NCBI RefSeq assembly: GCF_017744015.1
Contig: NZ_JAGHRA010000001.1
Location: forward strand, 434,001-498,000
Source of the DNA: Paracoccus sp. R12_2
GTDB lineage: Bacteria; Pseudomonadota; Alphaproteobacteria; Rhodobacterales; Rhodobacteraceae
Length of the DNA stretch: 64,000 nucleotides
Direction: 5' to 3'
Below the pieces are notes generated by a model. That model was not told the origin of the DNA. It saw nothing but the letters and a program-made list of their open reading frames with translations, and did not search any database. Below are positions 8,215 through 17,433 of the stretch, piece by piece. The translations under genes and the position numbers were made by a program. The stretch's first letter is position 1, and the number at the start of each line of letters is the position of its first letter.

Positions 8215-9588
8215 ATGAGCAGCGAACAGACCTCTGGGGAACATGCGGCGCAGCTGCGGGATCTGGCCGAGGCGCTGATCGCGGCTGCGCGGCGTGCCGG
8301 CGCCGATCAGGCGGATGCGCTGACCATGCGCGGCCAGTCGGTCAGCATCGATGTGCGCGGCGGCGGGCTGGAACATGCCGACCGGGCCGAGGGCGTCGAG
8401 ATCGGTCTGCGCGTGCTGATCGGGGGACGGCAGGCCTGTGTCTCTGCGTCTGATCACAGTCCCGACAGCATCGCCGAAATGGCGGCACGCGCCGTGGCCA
8501 TGGCGCGCGAGGCGCCCGTGGACGACTATCTTGGTCTGGCCGATCCCGGACAGCTGGCAAGCCAGCGCGACGCGGTCGCGTTGCAGATCTGCGACGACCG
8601 TCCCGACCCCGCGCCCGACCACCTGCAAGACGCGGCACTGCGGGCAGAAGCCGCCGCACTGCAGGCCGCAGGCATCAGCCAGGTCGAAAGCGCCAATGCC
8701 AGTTTCAGCCGCCGTCATCTTTGGCTGGCGGCCTCGAACGGGTTCTCGGGCGGCTACAGTCGCACCACGCATGCCATATCGACCGTTGCGATCACCGGCG
8801 AGGGGCTGGGGATGGAACGCGATTATGCCGCTGAATCGCGGGTCTGGGCAGACGACCTGCCCCAGCCCGAAGAGATTGGCCGCCTTGCCGCCGAACGCAC
8901 ATTGGCGCGTGCGGGATCGCGCAAACCGCCGACCGGCGCCTTTCCGATCCTCTATGACCGACGTGTGGCGGCGTCGCTGATCGGGCATCTGCTGTCGGCT
9001 GTGAATGGCAGTTCGGTCGCGCGTGGCGCAAGCTGGCTGCGCAAGGCGATGGGCGAACCGGTTCTGCCGTCGGGAATGGATCTGATCGAAGATCCGCTTC
9101 GGCCACGCTATCCCTCGTCGCGACCCTTCGACGCCGAAGGTCTGGCGACCCGCCAACGCGGCATCGTGGCGGATGGTGTTCTTCAGGGCTGGACACTGGA
9201 TCTGGCGACCGGACGCAAGCTGGGCATGGACAGCACCGCATCGGCCGCGCGGGGGATGGCCTCCGCGCCATCGCCAACCAACAGCAACGTGATCCTGACA
9301 TCCGCCGATGCCGGCGCGGACGACCTGATGGCCGAGATGGGCACCGGGCTGGTGGTGACGTCGATGCTGGGTGCCTCGATCAACGGTACCACGGGCGATT
9401 ATTCACGCGGCGCGGCCGGGTTCTGGGTCCAGAACGGCAGGATCGCCTATCCGGTCAACGAATGCACAATCGCCGGAAACCTGCGCGACATGCTGATGAC
9501 ATTGCGGGCTGGCAAAGATGCGTTGCCATGGCGAGGCGCCGAGGTGCCCAGCCTGCTGGTTGAAGGAATGACCGTTGCGGGCGCCTGA
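8215..9588 (+). CDS. pmbA: TldD/PmbA family metalloprotease-like protein (PmbA/TldE)
   Basis: 457-residue cytoplasmic protein of the TldD/PmbA (TldE) family, which processes peptides such as microcins and CcdA in enterobacteria. Recognisable parts are the GVEIGLRVLIGGRQA segment, SANGFSGGY, SSVARGASWL, DLIEDPLRP, a glycine-rich STASAARGMASAPSPTN and a C-terminal GDYSRGAAGFWVQNG. TldE lacks the HExxxH zinc motif of TldD, and none is visible here, so it would need a TldD partner encoded elsewhere. The next gene starts inside its 3' end. Confidence 0.9.
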   Translation: MSSEQTSGEHAAQLRDLAEALIAAARRAGADQADALTMRGQSVSIDVRGGGLEHADRAEGVEIGLRVLIGGRQACVSASDHSPDSIAEMAARAVAMAREAPVDDYLGLADPGQLASQRDAVALQICDDRPDPAPDHLQDAALRAEAAALQAAGISQVESANASFSRRHLWLAASNGFSGGYSRTTHAISTVAITGEGLGMERDYAAESRVWADDLPQPEEIGRLAAERTLARAGSRKPPTGAFPILYDRRVAASLIGHLLSAVNGSSVARGASWLRKAMGEPVLPSGMDLIEDPLRPRYPSSRPFDAEGLATRQRGIVADGVLQGWTLDLATGRKLGMDSTASAARGMASAPSPTNSNVILTSADAGADDLMAEMGTGLVVTSMLGASINGTTGDYSRGAAGFWVQNGRIAYPVNECTIAGNLRDMLMTLRAGKDALPWRGAEVPSLLVEGMTVAGA

Positions 9589-10357
9589 CGACGATCTTTC
9601 ATTGCTGGTCGATGCCGCACGCGCGGCAGGCGACATCGCGCTGCGATATTGGCGTCAGGATCCGCAAAGCTGGGAAAAGCCCGACGACGCCGGTCCCGTA
9701 ACCGAGGCCGACCTGGCCGTGAACGACGAACTGCAGCGGCGTCTGACCGGCATGCGGCCCGATTACGGCTGGCTGTCCGAAGAAAGCGAGGCCGATCCCG
9801 CACGTCTGGACGCGCGGCGCTGCTTTATCATCGACCCGATCGACGGAACCCGCGCCTTCATCGCAGGGCAAGAGGGGTTTTCGCATTCGCTGGCCGTGGC
9901 GGAAGGCGATCGGATCGTCGCGGCGGTCGTCTATCTGCCGGTCAGCGGCCGTTGCTATACGGCGGCAGCGGACGGACCGGCACAGATGAATGGCCAGCCG
10001 ATCACCCCCAGCGACGCCGGAATCGATGGGGCCAGTGTCCTGACCTATCGTGCCGCATCCGATGCGGCGCACTGGCGCGGCGGAATCGCGCCGGGATTCA
10101 TCCGCGAATTCCGCCCGTCTTTGGCCTGGCGGCTTTGCCTTGCCGCGGAAGGCCGGTTCGATGCCGCCCTGTCGCTGCGCGCGGCCTGGGAATGGGATAT
10201 CGCCGCGGGCAGCCTGATCGCCGAACGGGCAGGCGCCGCGGTCACGGACCGACGCGGACACCGGATGCGATTCAACAGTCCCCGCGCGATGGTCGACGGG
10301 CTGATCGTCGCGGGACCGCGGCTGCACGGCGAATTGCTGGACGCGCTGCAGCCCTGA
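9575..10357 (+). CDS. Inositol monophosphatase family protein (3'(2'),5'-bisphosphate nucleotidase-like)
   Basis: 260-residue magnesium-dependent phosphatase. Metal-binding motifs are present: EESEAD near residue 69, DPIDGTRAF near residue 88, and WEWDIAAG near residue 206. It is probably a CysQ- or SuhB-type enzyme acting on 3'-phosphoadenosine 5'-phosphate or inositol phosphate; the two cannot be separated by eye. It begins with a TTG codon 14 bases before the end of pmbA, so the two genes are translationally coupled. A GAAGGA sequence about 8 bases before the TTG supports this start. Confidence 0.85.
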   Translation: MRAPDDDLSLLVDAARAAGDIALRYWRQDPQSWEKPDDAGPVTEADLAVNDELQRRLTGMRPDYGWLSEESEADPARLDARRCFIIDPIDGTRAFIAGQEGFSHSLAVAEGDRIVAAVVYLPVSGRCYTAAADGPAQMNGQPITPSDAGIDGASVLTYRAASDAAHWRGGIAPGFIREFRPSLAWRLCLAAEGRFDAALSLRAAWEWDIAAGSLIAERAGAAVTDRRGHRMRFNSPRAMVDGLIVAGPRLHGELLDALQP

Positions 10358-10625
10358 TCGCTGCGGCTGATCGTTCGATCCACACGGTATCAGGCAGTCA
10401 CGGAATATCGCCTCCGGAACGGCTCACGCCGCTCTGACGCGCTTTTCTGGGTTGTGACCCGCAAGAATCGCGAAATTTCCGTCGTATTTTGGTCATTTTC
10501 ACGCCCGTGGGGCCTGATCTTTCACACCGTTTTCACGACCCCCATGGCAAACAGGCCCAACAGCAATGCGAGGAAGCAAAAGGGGACAACCCGACCCGCA
10601 AGCCAACAGAGAGAGTTCCCAGACC
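10358..10625 (+). promoter_or_regulatory. Intergenic leader before the zinc-motif gene
   Basis: These 268 bases carry no convincing coding sequence. They include a locally AT-richer part (about 10470-10530) that could hold the promoter of the downstream 155-residue protein. No clear operator, riboswitch or terminator was recognised. Confidence 0.3.
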
Positions 10626-11093
10626 ATGTCCGCGCAGCAAAAGCAGAATGTGAACACCGTGATCGCCGCACTTCAGCTTCTGGGCGCGGCGCCGGGGGGT
10701 GCAGAGAATGAACCGGCCCGCCGCGCGCTGGAAAGCCTTGGGGCGGCGATGCCGGGGCGGTCCGATCCGGAGGCTCCTCTACCCGGATCGGACCGCCCTA
10801 CATGGGCCGCATTCAGACGGCTTGAGCGCGAAAACCAACTGCTGATCGACCACGCCGAGATGCTGGCCTGCGCGCTGGGGGCGTGTCCGAATTGCTGGGG
10901 TACGATCCTTGACTGCGAGGAATGCGGAGGTGTCGGCAGGCCCGGCGCGTTCAGGCCTGATCGCAGTTGCTTTGACCGTTTCGTCCTGCCCGTCATCGCC
11001 CAGGTCATGGGCGGCGACGGGGCCGAACAGGACACACAGATCCCGATCGCGCGGTTGTGCGACCGGGACCACCCGCAGGGCACGTCAGTTTAA
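10626..11093 (+). CDS. Conserved hypothetical protein with paired CxxC zinc motifs
   Basis: 155-residue soluble protein of unknown function. The centre carries ACPNCWG, then CEECGG, spaced about 12 residues apart, with the glycine pattern of a DnaJ-type or rubredoxin-like zinc knuckle. The section before it (ERENQLLIDHAEMLACALG) is predicted helical, and after it comes PGAFRPDRSCFDRFVLPVI. The start MSAQQKQ at 10626 is preferred to an upstream in-frame start because the extra residues look like leader sequence. A strong terminator follows. Confidence 0.65.
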   Translation: MSAQQKQNVNTVIAALQLLGAAPGGAENEPARRALESLGAAMPGRSDPEAPLPGSDRPTWAAFRRLERENQLLIDHAEMLACALGACPNCWGTILDCEECGGVGRPGAFRPDRSCFDRFVLPVIAQVMGGDGAEQDTQIPIARLCDRDHPQGTSV

Positions 11094-11129
11094 CGAGTTT
11101 CTCCCTGCTCAGTCCCGCCCGCGGGTGGA

Positions 11130-11170
11130 TTGGCGGATGGCCCCCAAAAGGTCATCCGCCAAACTTTTTC
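11130..11170 (+). terminator. Strong intrinsic terminator
   Basis: A 10-base perfect stem, TTGGCGGATG / CATCCGCCAA, encloses a 13-base loop and is followed by ACTTTTTC. It ends the zinc-motif gene and may also serve the convergent Pqi operon, which stops 22 bases further on. Confidence 0.85.
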
Positions 11171-11191
11171 AGGCCAAACTGGCGTCAGGCG

Positions 11192-11830
11192 CTAGAACAG
11201 CGGATCAAGCGCGAAGGGGTCGTTGGTGGCAGCGCGTGTCGCAATCGTGCGCCCGGGCCCCGACAATGTCGCGATCTGCACCGCCAGCTGCGAGATGGCC
11301 TGTGACAGCGCCGCCGCGATCGCGGCAGGCTGATCGCTGCTGGTCATCGGCACCGAAATATCAAAGCTTCGCGCGTGATTGGCACCACCGCTGCCACTGT
11401 CCGAGACGAAATATCGCCCACTTAGCCGATACGTGCCGTTCGACTGTGCCAAGGCCTTTTCGACCCGCACCTCCAGCGCGCGCTGCGGCGGTTCGGCCAG
11501 CGGCCATGGTTCGCCGATCACCGTCGCGCCGGACTGGTCCGAGATCGCGCGGGCCAGCGCCAGCGTGAAGGCGCGCTGCGGATTGTCGGCCCACAGATTG
11601 TCGGGGGTCGAACGCACGGCGCCATCGGCGGTCTGCCACATCACTTCCTGATCCGAGGCGTATTCCGGCAGGGACACGTCCTTCAGCTCGGCCGTGCCAA
11701 GCCGGTTGGGCACCTGTGCCCCGGACACCGGCGGGTCGATCAGGTAACGGCCGGTCTTTTCGGGATTTGAACAACCGGCCAGGGCCATGGCGGCCAGCAA
11801 AGTCGCGGCGGAAATGGATTTGATCATCAT
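11192..11830 (-). CDS. pqiC: PqiC/ABC-type transport auxiliary lipoprotein family protein
   Basis: 212-residue lipoprotein of the outer-membrane side of a Pqi-type lipid transport system. The N-terminus is a lipoprotein signal with lipobox LAGC and acylated Cys20. The remainder contains YLIDPP, VWQTADG-like MWQTADGAV and VGVQP-like IGEPWPLAE segments seen in the DUF330/PqiC family. It is the last gene of a leftward pqiA-pqiA-pqiB-pqiC operon, one base after pqiB. In E. coli PqiC sits as a ring at the outer membrane and docks the PqiB tube. Confidence 0.82.
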   Translation of the reverse strand: MMIKSISAATLLAAMALAGCSNPEKTGRYLIDPPVSGAQVPNRLGTAELKDVSLPEYASDQEVMWQTADGAVRSTPDNLWADNPQRAFTLALARAISDQSGATVIGEPWPLAEPPQRALEVRVEKALAQSNGTYRLSGRYFVSDSGSGGANHARSFDISVPMTSSDQPAAIAAALSQAISQLAVQIATLSGPGRTIATRAATNDPFALDPLF

Positions 11831-11831
11831 C

Positions 11832-14189
11832 TTAGCGTCCCAGAATAAAGGCGCGGGGGTTGCGTTCGATCATCCGCGCCAACGAGCCGAAGCTGGCCGT
11901 CGCGCGGCGCAGTTCGCGCAGCATGCCAATCGCCTCGCCGTTGAAGGCGGACCGGTCGCCATAAGCCGCCAGAACCGCATCGGCGCGTGCCGCCGTGGTC
12001 TGCAGGCGCTGGATCAGCTGTGGAAGCTGCTGCACCGATTTCGCCACCTCGTCCGCGGCGACGCTGGCCGAATCCAGCGCATTGTTCAGGCTTCCGGCGG
12101 CATTTCCATCGCGAAGATCGTTCAGCAGACCCGACGCCGCCTGCAGCGTGTCGGACAGATTGCGGGGCAGGCGTTCGGCGTCTTCGCTGCCCAGCATGGC
12201 GCGAAGATCGGCAAGAATGCCTTCGGCTTGCGCGCTGATCTGGGCGAAATCGACCTCGTTCACCTTGGCGGCTGCGGCGTCGATCTGATCCACCATGTCG
12301 GGCACATCGACCGCAGCTTCCTGCACCGACTGGAAAGCCGAGGTGGCTTCGTCAATCATCCGGCCCAGATTCTCGCCCGCTCCGGACCGCTGAATATCGC
12401 CCGCCAGCGCATCCACTTGCGCCGCCGCGCTGTCCAGCGTGGCGACAAGGGTGCCGATCTTTTCGGGCAGGGCCTCGGCCTCGGGGGTGCCGATCACGTC
12501 ACGAACGTCCTGCAACGTCGCGTCAAGCTGCGCCCCGATCGACGCGAAATCGACATCCTGAACCGAAGCCGACGCCGTCTGCAGGGATTCCAGAATGGCC
12601 GGCAGACGGTCGGCGGCCTCGTTCAGCTTGGCCGCGACTTCGCTGGCCGATGCCAGCGCGGTCCCGGCGTTGTCGGCCGCGCCGCTGTCGCGGAAATCCT
12701 GAACCATGGTGCGAATATCGGTCAGCGTCGTCTGCGCCTCGTCTATGGTCTTGCGCAGGCTTTCGGGGATCGCCCGCGATTCCTGCGAACTGGCCAGCTC
12801 GGTGACGCTGTTCATCATGTCGGTGGCCGATTTCAGCACTTCCTCGATCGGAAGATCGCCGATCCGGGTCAGGAATCCCTGCGCCGTCTGGGTAAAGTCC
12901 GAGATGTCGCCTTCGACCGTGGGCACGATGGGATAGGGCTGGCCGTCCATGTCGATCTGCGCCTCGGGCGCGTCGGGGATGTTGACCAGTTCGACGATCA
13001 GCGAGCCGCCGAAGAAGCCCGCACTTGCCACCCGCGCGCGCAGACCCGCCTGCACCGCTCCGCGCAGAAACTCCAACGCGTCTTCTGGGGTGGCATCCTC
13101 CGCCAGGCCAAGCCTGCTGGGAGAGATCGCGATCGACACCTGTTGCAGCGCCTGTGGATCGACGCCGTCCTGCCCTTCTTCGACGCGCACCGCCAGTTCG
13201 GTCACCTTGCCGACGCTCAGCCCCTGAAACTGCACATCGGCGTCCTTTTCCAGCCCGCTGACGGTGCTTTCGACCAGAACGCTCAGCTTCAGCTGACCTT
13301 CCCTGTCGGCCACGAACAGATTGTCGCGGGCGGCCTCTTCGTCAGGTTGCAGGGTGAACACGTGGCCGTTCTCGACCTGCTGGCCACCGCTGACCAGCGT
13401 ATCGAAGGTGATCCCCCCCTGCACCAGCGACGACAGCGAATTGACGTTGAAGGAGATTCCATTCGCACCAAGCGAAAGCGAAAAACCCGAGGTGTCCCAG
13501 AAGACCGTCGATGTGGTCAGCCGTTCGTCATGCGGTGACTCGATGAACGCATCAGCAACAACGTTGTCATCATCGGGCGACAGGCGCAGGTTTTCCATCC
13601 GGCCCACCTGAACGCCCCGATACAGGACCGGCGCGCCCTCGCTGAGACCGTCTGCACTGTCCATCGACAGCGTGACCCAGGTTCCCTTCGCGTCCTCTCG
13701 GATCAGGGGCGGGCGATCCAGGCCGACGAAATGCGTTTGCCGCGGATCGGTCTTCGCATCCCAGTAGCCTTCGATGAACGAGCCGGTCAGAACGGTATCC
13801 AGGCGCGTGACCCCCTGCGCCGTGACCTGCGGGCGCACGATCCAGAACTGCGCATCCGCATCGATATAGTCGGCGATGTCATTCTCGACGCGGATTTCGA
13901 CCACGACCTTGGAGAGGTCCGGGGTGAAATGCACGGCCTCGACCTGCCCCACGGTGATCTCGCGAAAACGCAGCGTCGTCTCGCCGGGTGTGATCCCCGT
14001 GGCGTCGGCGAATTCCACCTCGATGATCTGACCGCGATCCGAATAGGCGTTCCAGGCAACGCCAAGTGTCACGATCAGCGCGATGATCGGCACAAGCCAG
14101 ACGACATTGACGCCAGCCTGGGCGGCGCGCACGGCGGTTTTGCGGACGGGGCTTGCCGGCTTCAGCGGCGGCGGTGGCGTATCGCTCAT
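11832..14189 (-). CDS. pqiB: PqiB-type MCE protein with extended repeat-containing C-terminus
   Basis: 785-residue protein, much longer than E. coli PqiB (546). One N-terminal membrane helix (about residues 30-50) is followed by three MCE modules, seen as the repeated pattern around LRFREITVGQVEAV, VLYRGVQVGRMENL and VQFQGLSVGKVTEL. From about residue 445 to 740 there are three successive helical units of about 100 residues. Copies 2 and 3 open with VDFA(S/Q)I(G/S)AQ and carry LPxxI/L spacing. The stack should extend the hydrophobic tube or needle that carries lipids between membranes. It overlaps pqiA by four bases. Confidence 0.9.
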   Translation of the reverse strand: MSDTPPPPLKPASPVRKTAVRAAQAGVNVVWLVPIIALIVTLGVAWNAYSDRGQIIEVEFADATGITPGETTLRFREITVGQVEAVHFTPDLSKVVVEIRVENDIADYIDADAQFWIVRPQVTAQGVTRLDTVLTGSFIEGYWDAKTDPRQTHFVGLDRPPLIREDAKGTWVTLSMDSADGLSEGAPVLYRGVQVGRMENLRLSPDDDNVVADAFIESPHDERLTTSTVFWDTSGFSLSLGANGISFNVNSLSSLVQGGITFDTLVSGGQQVENGHVFTLQPDEEAARDNLFVADREGQLKLSVLVESTVSGLEKDADVQFQGLSVGKVTELAVRVEEGQDGVDPQALQQVSIAISPSRLGLAEDATPEDALEFLRGAVQAGLRARVASAGFFGGSLIVELVNIPDAPEAQIDMDGQPYPIVPTVEGDISDFTQTAQGFLTRIGDLPIEEVLKSATDMMNSVTELASSQESRAIPESLRKTIDEAQTTLTDIRTMVQDFRDSGAADNAGTALASASEVAAKLNEAADRLPAILESLQTASASVQDVDFASIGAQLDATLQDVRDVIGTPEAEALPEKIGTLVATLDSAAAQVDALAGDIQRSGAGENLGRMIDEATSAFQSVQEAAVDVPDMVDQIDAAAAKVNEVDFAQISAQAEGILADLRAMLGSEDAERLPRNLSDTLQAASGLLNDLRDGNAAGSLNNALDSASVAADEVAKSVQQLPQLIQRLQTTAARADAVLAAYGDRSAFNGEAIGMLRELRRATASFGSLARMIERNPRAFILGR

Positions 14190-14878
14190 TCTGTCTTGTC
14201 GTTCCTGCCGTCGTCTTCGTCGTTAGAACGGCGGCGCAGCGGCAAGCCGCGCCAGATCAGCCGTGGGTCAAAGCTTTGCGCGGAAAGCATCGTGAAGGCA
14301 ACCGACAGCGCAAAGGAAACCGCCGCCGGTCCGGGATGGATGGATGCGACGAAACCCAGCTGAACCAGCGCGGACAGGATCGCAACCACGAACACGTCGA
14401 TCATCGACCAGCGGCCTATGAACTCGACCACCTCGAACATCTTCAACCTTGTATGCGCCTGTTCGACGGTGGCGGGCTTTCCGGCGACCAGCGCCAGCCA
14501 GGAGATCGCGATGAATTTCGCGATCGGCACGACAATCGAGGCAAAGAAGACAATCGCGGCAATGTCATAGCTGCCGTGATCGATCAGCTGCATCACGCCC
14601 TCGAAGATCGTCGCCTCGGAACTGCCCTGCAGCCCCGCGAAGGTCTGCGTGCTCATCATCGGCAAGAGATTGGCGGGGAAATACATGACAACGCCGGCGA
14701 TCAGCCACGCCCATACCGCCTGCAGGCAGCGGCGGTCCGGCGGGGAAAGGCGGGCGCCACAGCGGGCACAGGCGGTCGTGTCTTCGGGCCAGACCCTGCC
14801 GCAGCTTCGGCACCCGACCAGCCCGGCGCGATGCGCCGTCATGATGGGGCCGTCATGGATTTGCGCGCCGCCGCTCAT
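14186..14878 (-). CDS. pqiA: Paraquat-inducible protein A (second half-type PqiA)
   Basis: 230-residue inner-membrane protein with an N-terminal zinc ribbon (CRSCGRVWP ... CARCGARL) and four membrane helices. The sequence KMFEVVEFIGRWSMIDVFVVAILSALVQLG, seen here through the core EFIGRWSMIDVFVV, is the PqiA hallmark. E. coli PqiA fuses two such halves; here they are two separate genes. The start at 14876-14878 overlaps the upstream half's stop in an ATGA. A longer in-frame ORF exists upstream but is the other half gene read out of frame. Confidence 0.88.
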   Translation of the reverse strand: MSGGAQIHDGPIMTAHRAGLVGCRSCGRVWPEDTTACARCGARLSPPDRRCLQAVWAWLIAGVVMYFPANLLPMMSTQTFAGLQGSSEATIFEGVMQLIDHGSYDIAAIVFFASIVVPIAKFIAISWLALVAGKPATVEQAHTRLKMFEVVEFIGRWSMIDVFVVAILSALVQLGFVASIHPGPAAVSFALSVAFTMLSAQSFDPRLIWRGLPLRRRSNDEDDGRNDKTE

Positions 14879-15561
14879 GTCCCGGCCTCGGGCGCTTCGA
14901 CCAGTTCGCGGCCATCGGTCTTCAGCCCGCCATCCTCGATCGCGTCCCAGATCGTCGTCTGGCACATGAAGCCGCGCGAGGCGGCGTTGACGATGATAAG
15001 TGCGCAGAATGCCCAGAAGGCCGGACCCAGATGCACGGTCGCAAGCCCGGCGACCTTGACCAGCGCGACCGAGGTACCGATCACGAAGATCTCGGCCATC
15101 GACCAGGGTCGCAGCACCTCGGACCAGCGGAATGCGGTCGCGGCGTGGCGATGCGGCGGCCGCCCCTGCGCCAGCGGCACCAATGTGTAAAGCAGCAGGA
15201 ACGCGCGTAGAACCGGCAGACCGACGATCATGACCAGCACCGCGACGACCAACGGCAGCAAGATGCCGTCCGCGAAGGCCAGGGCGACGCCGAACAGTGA
15301 TGTGGCATTGCCGAATCCCATGCGCGAAATTTCCAGAAACGGAAAGAACACCGCGCCCATAAGCAACACCATCGAGGTGAACGACAGGGCGATCAGCTGG
15401 CCGAACGCGCCGCTGCGCGGTTTCGCAAGCACCGTTCCGCAGCGCACGCAGCGCGCGGTCTCGCCGCTGGTCAGTTCCTCGTCGACATGCAGCGCATCGC
15501 AACGCGGACAGGCCAGAAGGCCTTCGCCTGTGCTCAGATCAAGGGTGGTGCGCGAGGTCAT
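14875..15561 (-). CDS. pqiA: Paraquat-inducible protein A (first half-type PqiA)
   Basis: 228-residue membrane protein with a zinc ribbon ACPRCDALH ... CVRCGTVL near the start and four hydrophobic segments. The PqiA core pattern is seen as EVLRPWSMAEIFVIG. The start at 15559-15561 (MTSRTTLDL) is chosen because it begins just ahead of the zinc ribbon. An alternative ATG at 15610-15612 would add 17 residues; neither has a strong ribosome binding site. First gene of the Pqi operon, 66 bases downstream of the stop of the sensor kinase gene. Confidence 0.82.
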   Translation of the reverse strand: MTSRTTLDLSTGEGLLACPRCDALHVDEELTSGETARCVRCGTVLAKPRSGAFGQLIALSFTSMVLLMGAVFFPFLEISRMGFGNATSLFGVALAFADGILLPLVVAVLVMIVGLPVLRAFLLLYTLVPLAQGRPPHRHAATAFRWSEVLRPWSMAEIFVIGTSVALVKVAGLATVHLGPAFWAFCALIIVNAASRGFMCQTTIWDAIEDGGLKTDGRELVEAPEAGT

Positions 15562-15627
15562 GGCGTCAAGATAAGCCGCCGTCTGCGAGGCGCAAGCGTT
15601 GTCGCGCGGCAATGGGGCGAATACCGC

Positions 15628-17421
15628 CTAGTGCCGGGCGCCATCGCGCGCCGCCGAAGTCAGCACCACCTTGCGGTCGTCGGTTCCGGGCGGGCGCGTC
15701 GCGGCTTCGATCGCGAAGGTCAGTTCAAGGACATAGCTTCCATCCTCGAACGCCGTCCGGGCCTCGCCCTCGAGTTGGGTCGAGAACGCCTCGATCAACT
15801 GGCTGCCCAACCCCGTGCCTTCGTCTTCCACTTCCCGGTCGCCGGTCGAATTAACGATCCGCAACACACCGCTTCCGGTTTCGGGCGAGGTCAGATGAAC
15901 CCTGACCCACGGACCATCTTCACCTGCCGGAGTTCCCGCGTATTTCAAGGCGTTGGTGAACGCCTCGGTCGCCAACAGGGACAGCGGTACCGCCTGATCG
16001 GGCAGCAATGTCATCGGTTGCAGCTTCGTCTCGACCCGCAGATTACTGCCCGGACCGACCGAAGCGTTGACCATCTGGTTGATGATGTCGCCGATCAGCC
16101 GATCAGCCTCGACAGCGTCCAGATGTTCGGCCTGATACAGGTTTCGGTAAATCGTCGCCAGCGCCGCCACCCGATCCTGAACCGACCGCAGCACCCGCTT
16201 TGCGTCGTCATCCGAGATCACGCGGCTTTGCATGTTGATGATCGAGGCGATCAACTGAAGATTGTTCTTCACGCGATGGTGAACTTCTTTCAGCAGCACG
16301 GTCTTTTCGGTGACTGCATCCTCCATCGCCTCTTCGTCGCGGATCAGGATCCGCGCCATGTTGTGGAAGGTCTGGCTGACATCGTGGATTTCGGTGGGCG
16401 CGTCGGTCAGGATCGGCGGCGGCTCGTCACGGTTGCCGATCGCGAACCGACGCATCTGACCCCGCAGGACGGTGATATGCCGCAGGACCAGCCGGAAAAC
16501 AGCGAAATATGCCACTGCAAGCGACACCAGCCACAGCGCGGCCGGAAACAGGAACGCACCGAACCGCGTCAGTTGGAACAGTCCCACGCCGGCCAGTTTC
16601 GGGCTCCAGCTTCCCAAGGCATAGACCAGTCCCGGCACCACGGGAACCACAGTGAACACGCGCATTTCGCCCGTGTTGGCGCGGGCGCGGAACGTCGTCT
16701 CGTTGCGCGACAGCAGGCTGAGCAGCGACACACCAGCGGGAAGGATGTCATCCGGCGAGCCCTCATCCGCGCTATCCGAGGTCAGGATATTGCCGCGGTG
16801 ATTGAAGGTCAGGATCCGCGCACCCTCGGTGCCGAAATTGATCGAATGCGTGGATCGCAGCAATTCGTGGGTCAGCGAGATCCCGATATATCCCTGCAAT
16901 TCGCGGTCGCGATACAAGGGGTGCATCACCAGCACCACAGATTGCCCGCTGACCACACCCTGTTCAAGCGATGTGACCAGCGTCCCGGGTTCGGCCATGA
17001 ACTCCTGAAAGGCGGGCGATTGACGCATGTCGGCAACCGCGCCGACATCGGGGTTGGAATTGCAGGTGCTGAGACCGCTCAGCGGCACGAATCCCGCGTA
17101 GATATAGGTGGCGCTGCGCTGGATGAAGTTGCGCATCAGGTCGCTGCAATCCGCGGTCCGGTCCAAGGCGTCCAGAACCGCCGGCCCAAGCGCATCGGCC
17201 GATCCAAGCGCGCTGATCAGCAACGCCCGTTCCCCGGCGGCAGCCGAGGCCGTACGGCCAAGCAGGGCAATTTCGGCGCTGCGCTGAACCTCGCGGGACA
17301 TGTGCAGGTTCTGCGCCAGCGAGATCAGGCCAAGCGGCAGGATCGCGACGGAAAGAAGGGCGCCCAGACGAAAGCCCAGACGCCGCGTAAAATCCAGCCT
17401 GTCGCGCAATCGCCTCAGCAT
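15628..17421 (-). CDS. HisKA_2/HWE-type sensor histidine kinase, general stress response
   Basis: 597-residue membrane sensor. A first helix (about residues 20-40) and a second (about 292-315) enclose a periplasmic region with Cys residues, followed by a HAMP-like linker. The phospho-acceptor region EVHHRVKNNLQ lies near residue 380, as in the HisKA_2 class, then the ATP-binding signs LATEAFTNALKY and GTGLGSQLI. It lies 12 bases after ecfG in the same leftward direction, next to phyR, so it is likely the PhyK-type kinase for PhyR. The sensed signal is not evident. Confidence 0.85.
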   Translation of the reverse strand: MLRRLRDRLDFTRRLGFRLGALLSVAILPLGLISLAQNLHMSREVQRSAEIALLGRTASAAAGERALLISALGSADALGPAVLDALDRTADCSDLMRNFIQRSATYIYAGFVPLSGLSTCNSNPDVGAVADMRQSPAFQEFMAEPGTLVTSLEQGVVSGQSVVLVMHPLYRDRELQGYIGISLTHELLRSTHSINFGTEGARILTFNHRGNILTSDSADEGSPDDILPAGVSLLSLLSRNETTFRARANTGEMRVFTVVPVVPGLVYALGSWSPKLAGVGLFQLTRFGAFLFPAALWLVSLAVAYFAVFRLVLRHITVLRGQMRRFAIGNRDEPPPILTDAPTEIHDVSQTFHNMARILIRDEEAMEDAVTEKTVLLKEVHHRVKNNLQLIASIINMQSRVISDDDAKRVLRSVQDRVAALATIYRNLYQAEHLDAVEADRLIGDIINQMVNASVGPGSNLRVETKLQPMTLLPDQAVPLSLLATEAFTNALKYAGTPAGEDGPWVRVHLTSPETGSGVLRIVNSTGDREVEDEGTGLGSQLIEAFSTQLEGEARTAFEDGSYVLELTFAIEAATRPPGTDDRKVVLTSAARDGARH

Positions 17422-17433
17422 ATCGGGTTCTGT

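Noticed and set aside
6655..9156. Very long minus-strand ORF (833 residues) opposite the DUF2125 and pmbA genes
   Set aside because: It is rich in Arg, His, Gln and Gly in no domain order, as expected of a GC-rich antisense frame; both sense genes show clear family motifs.
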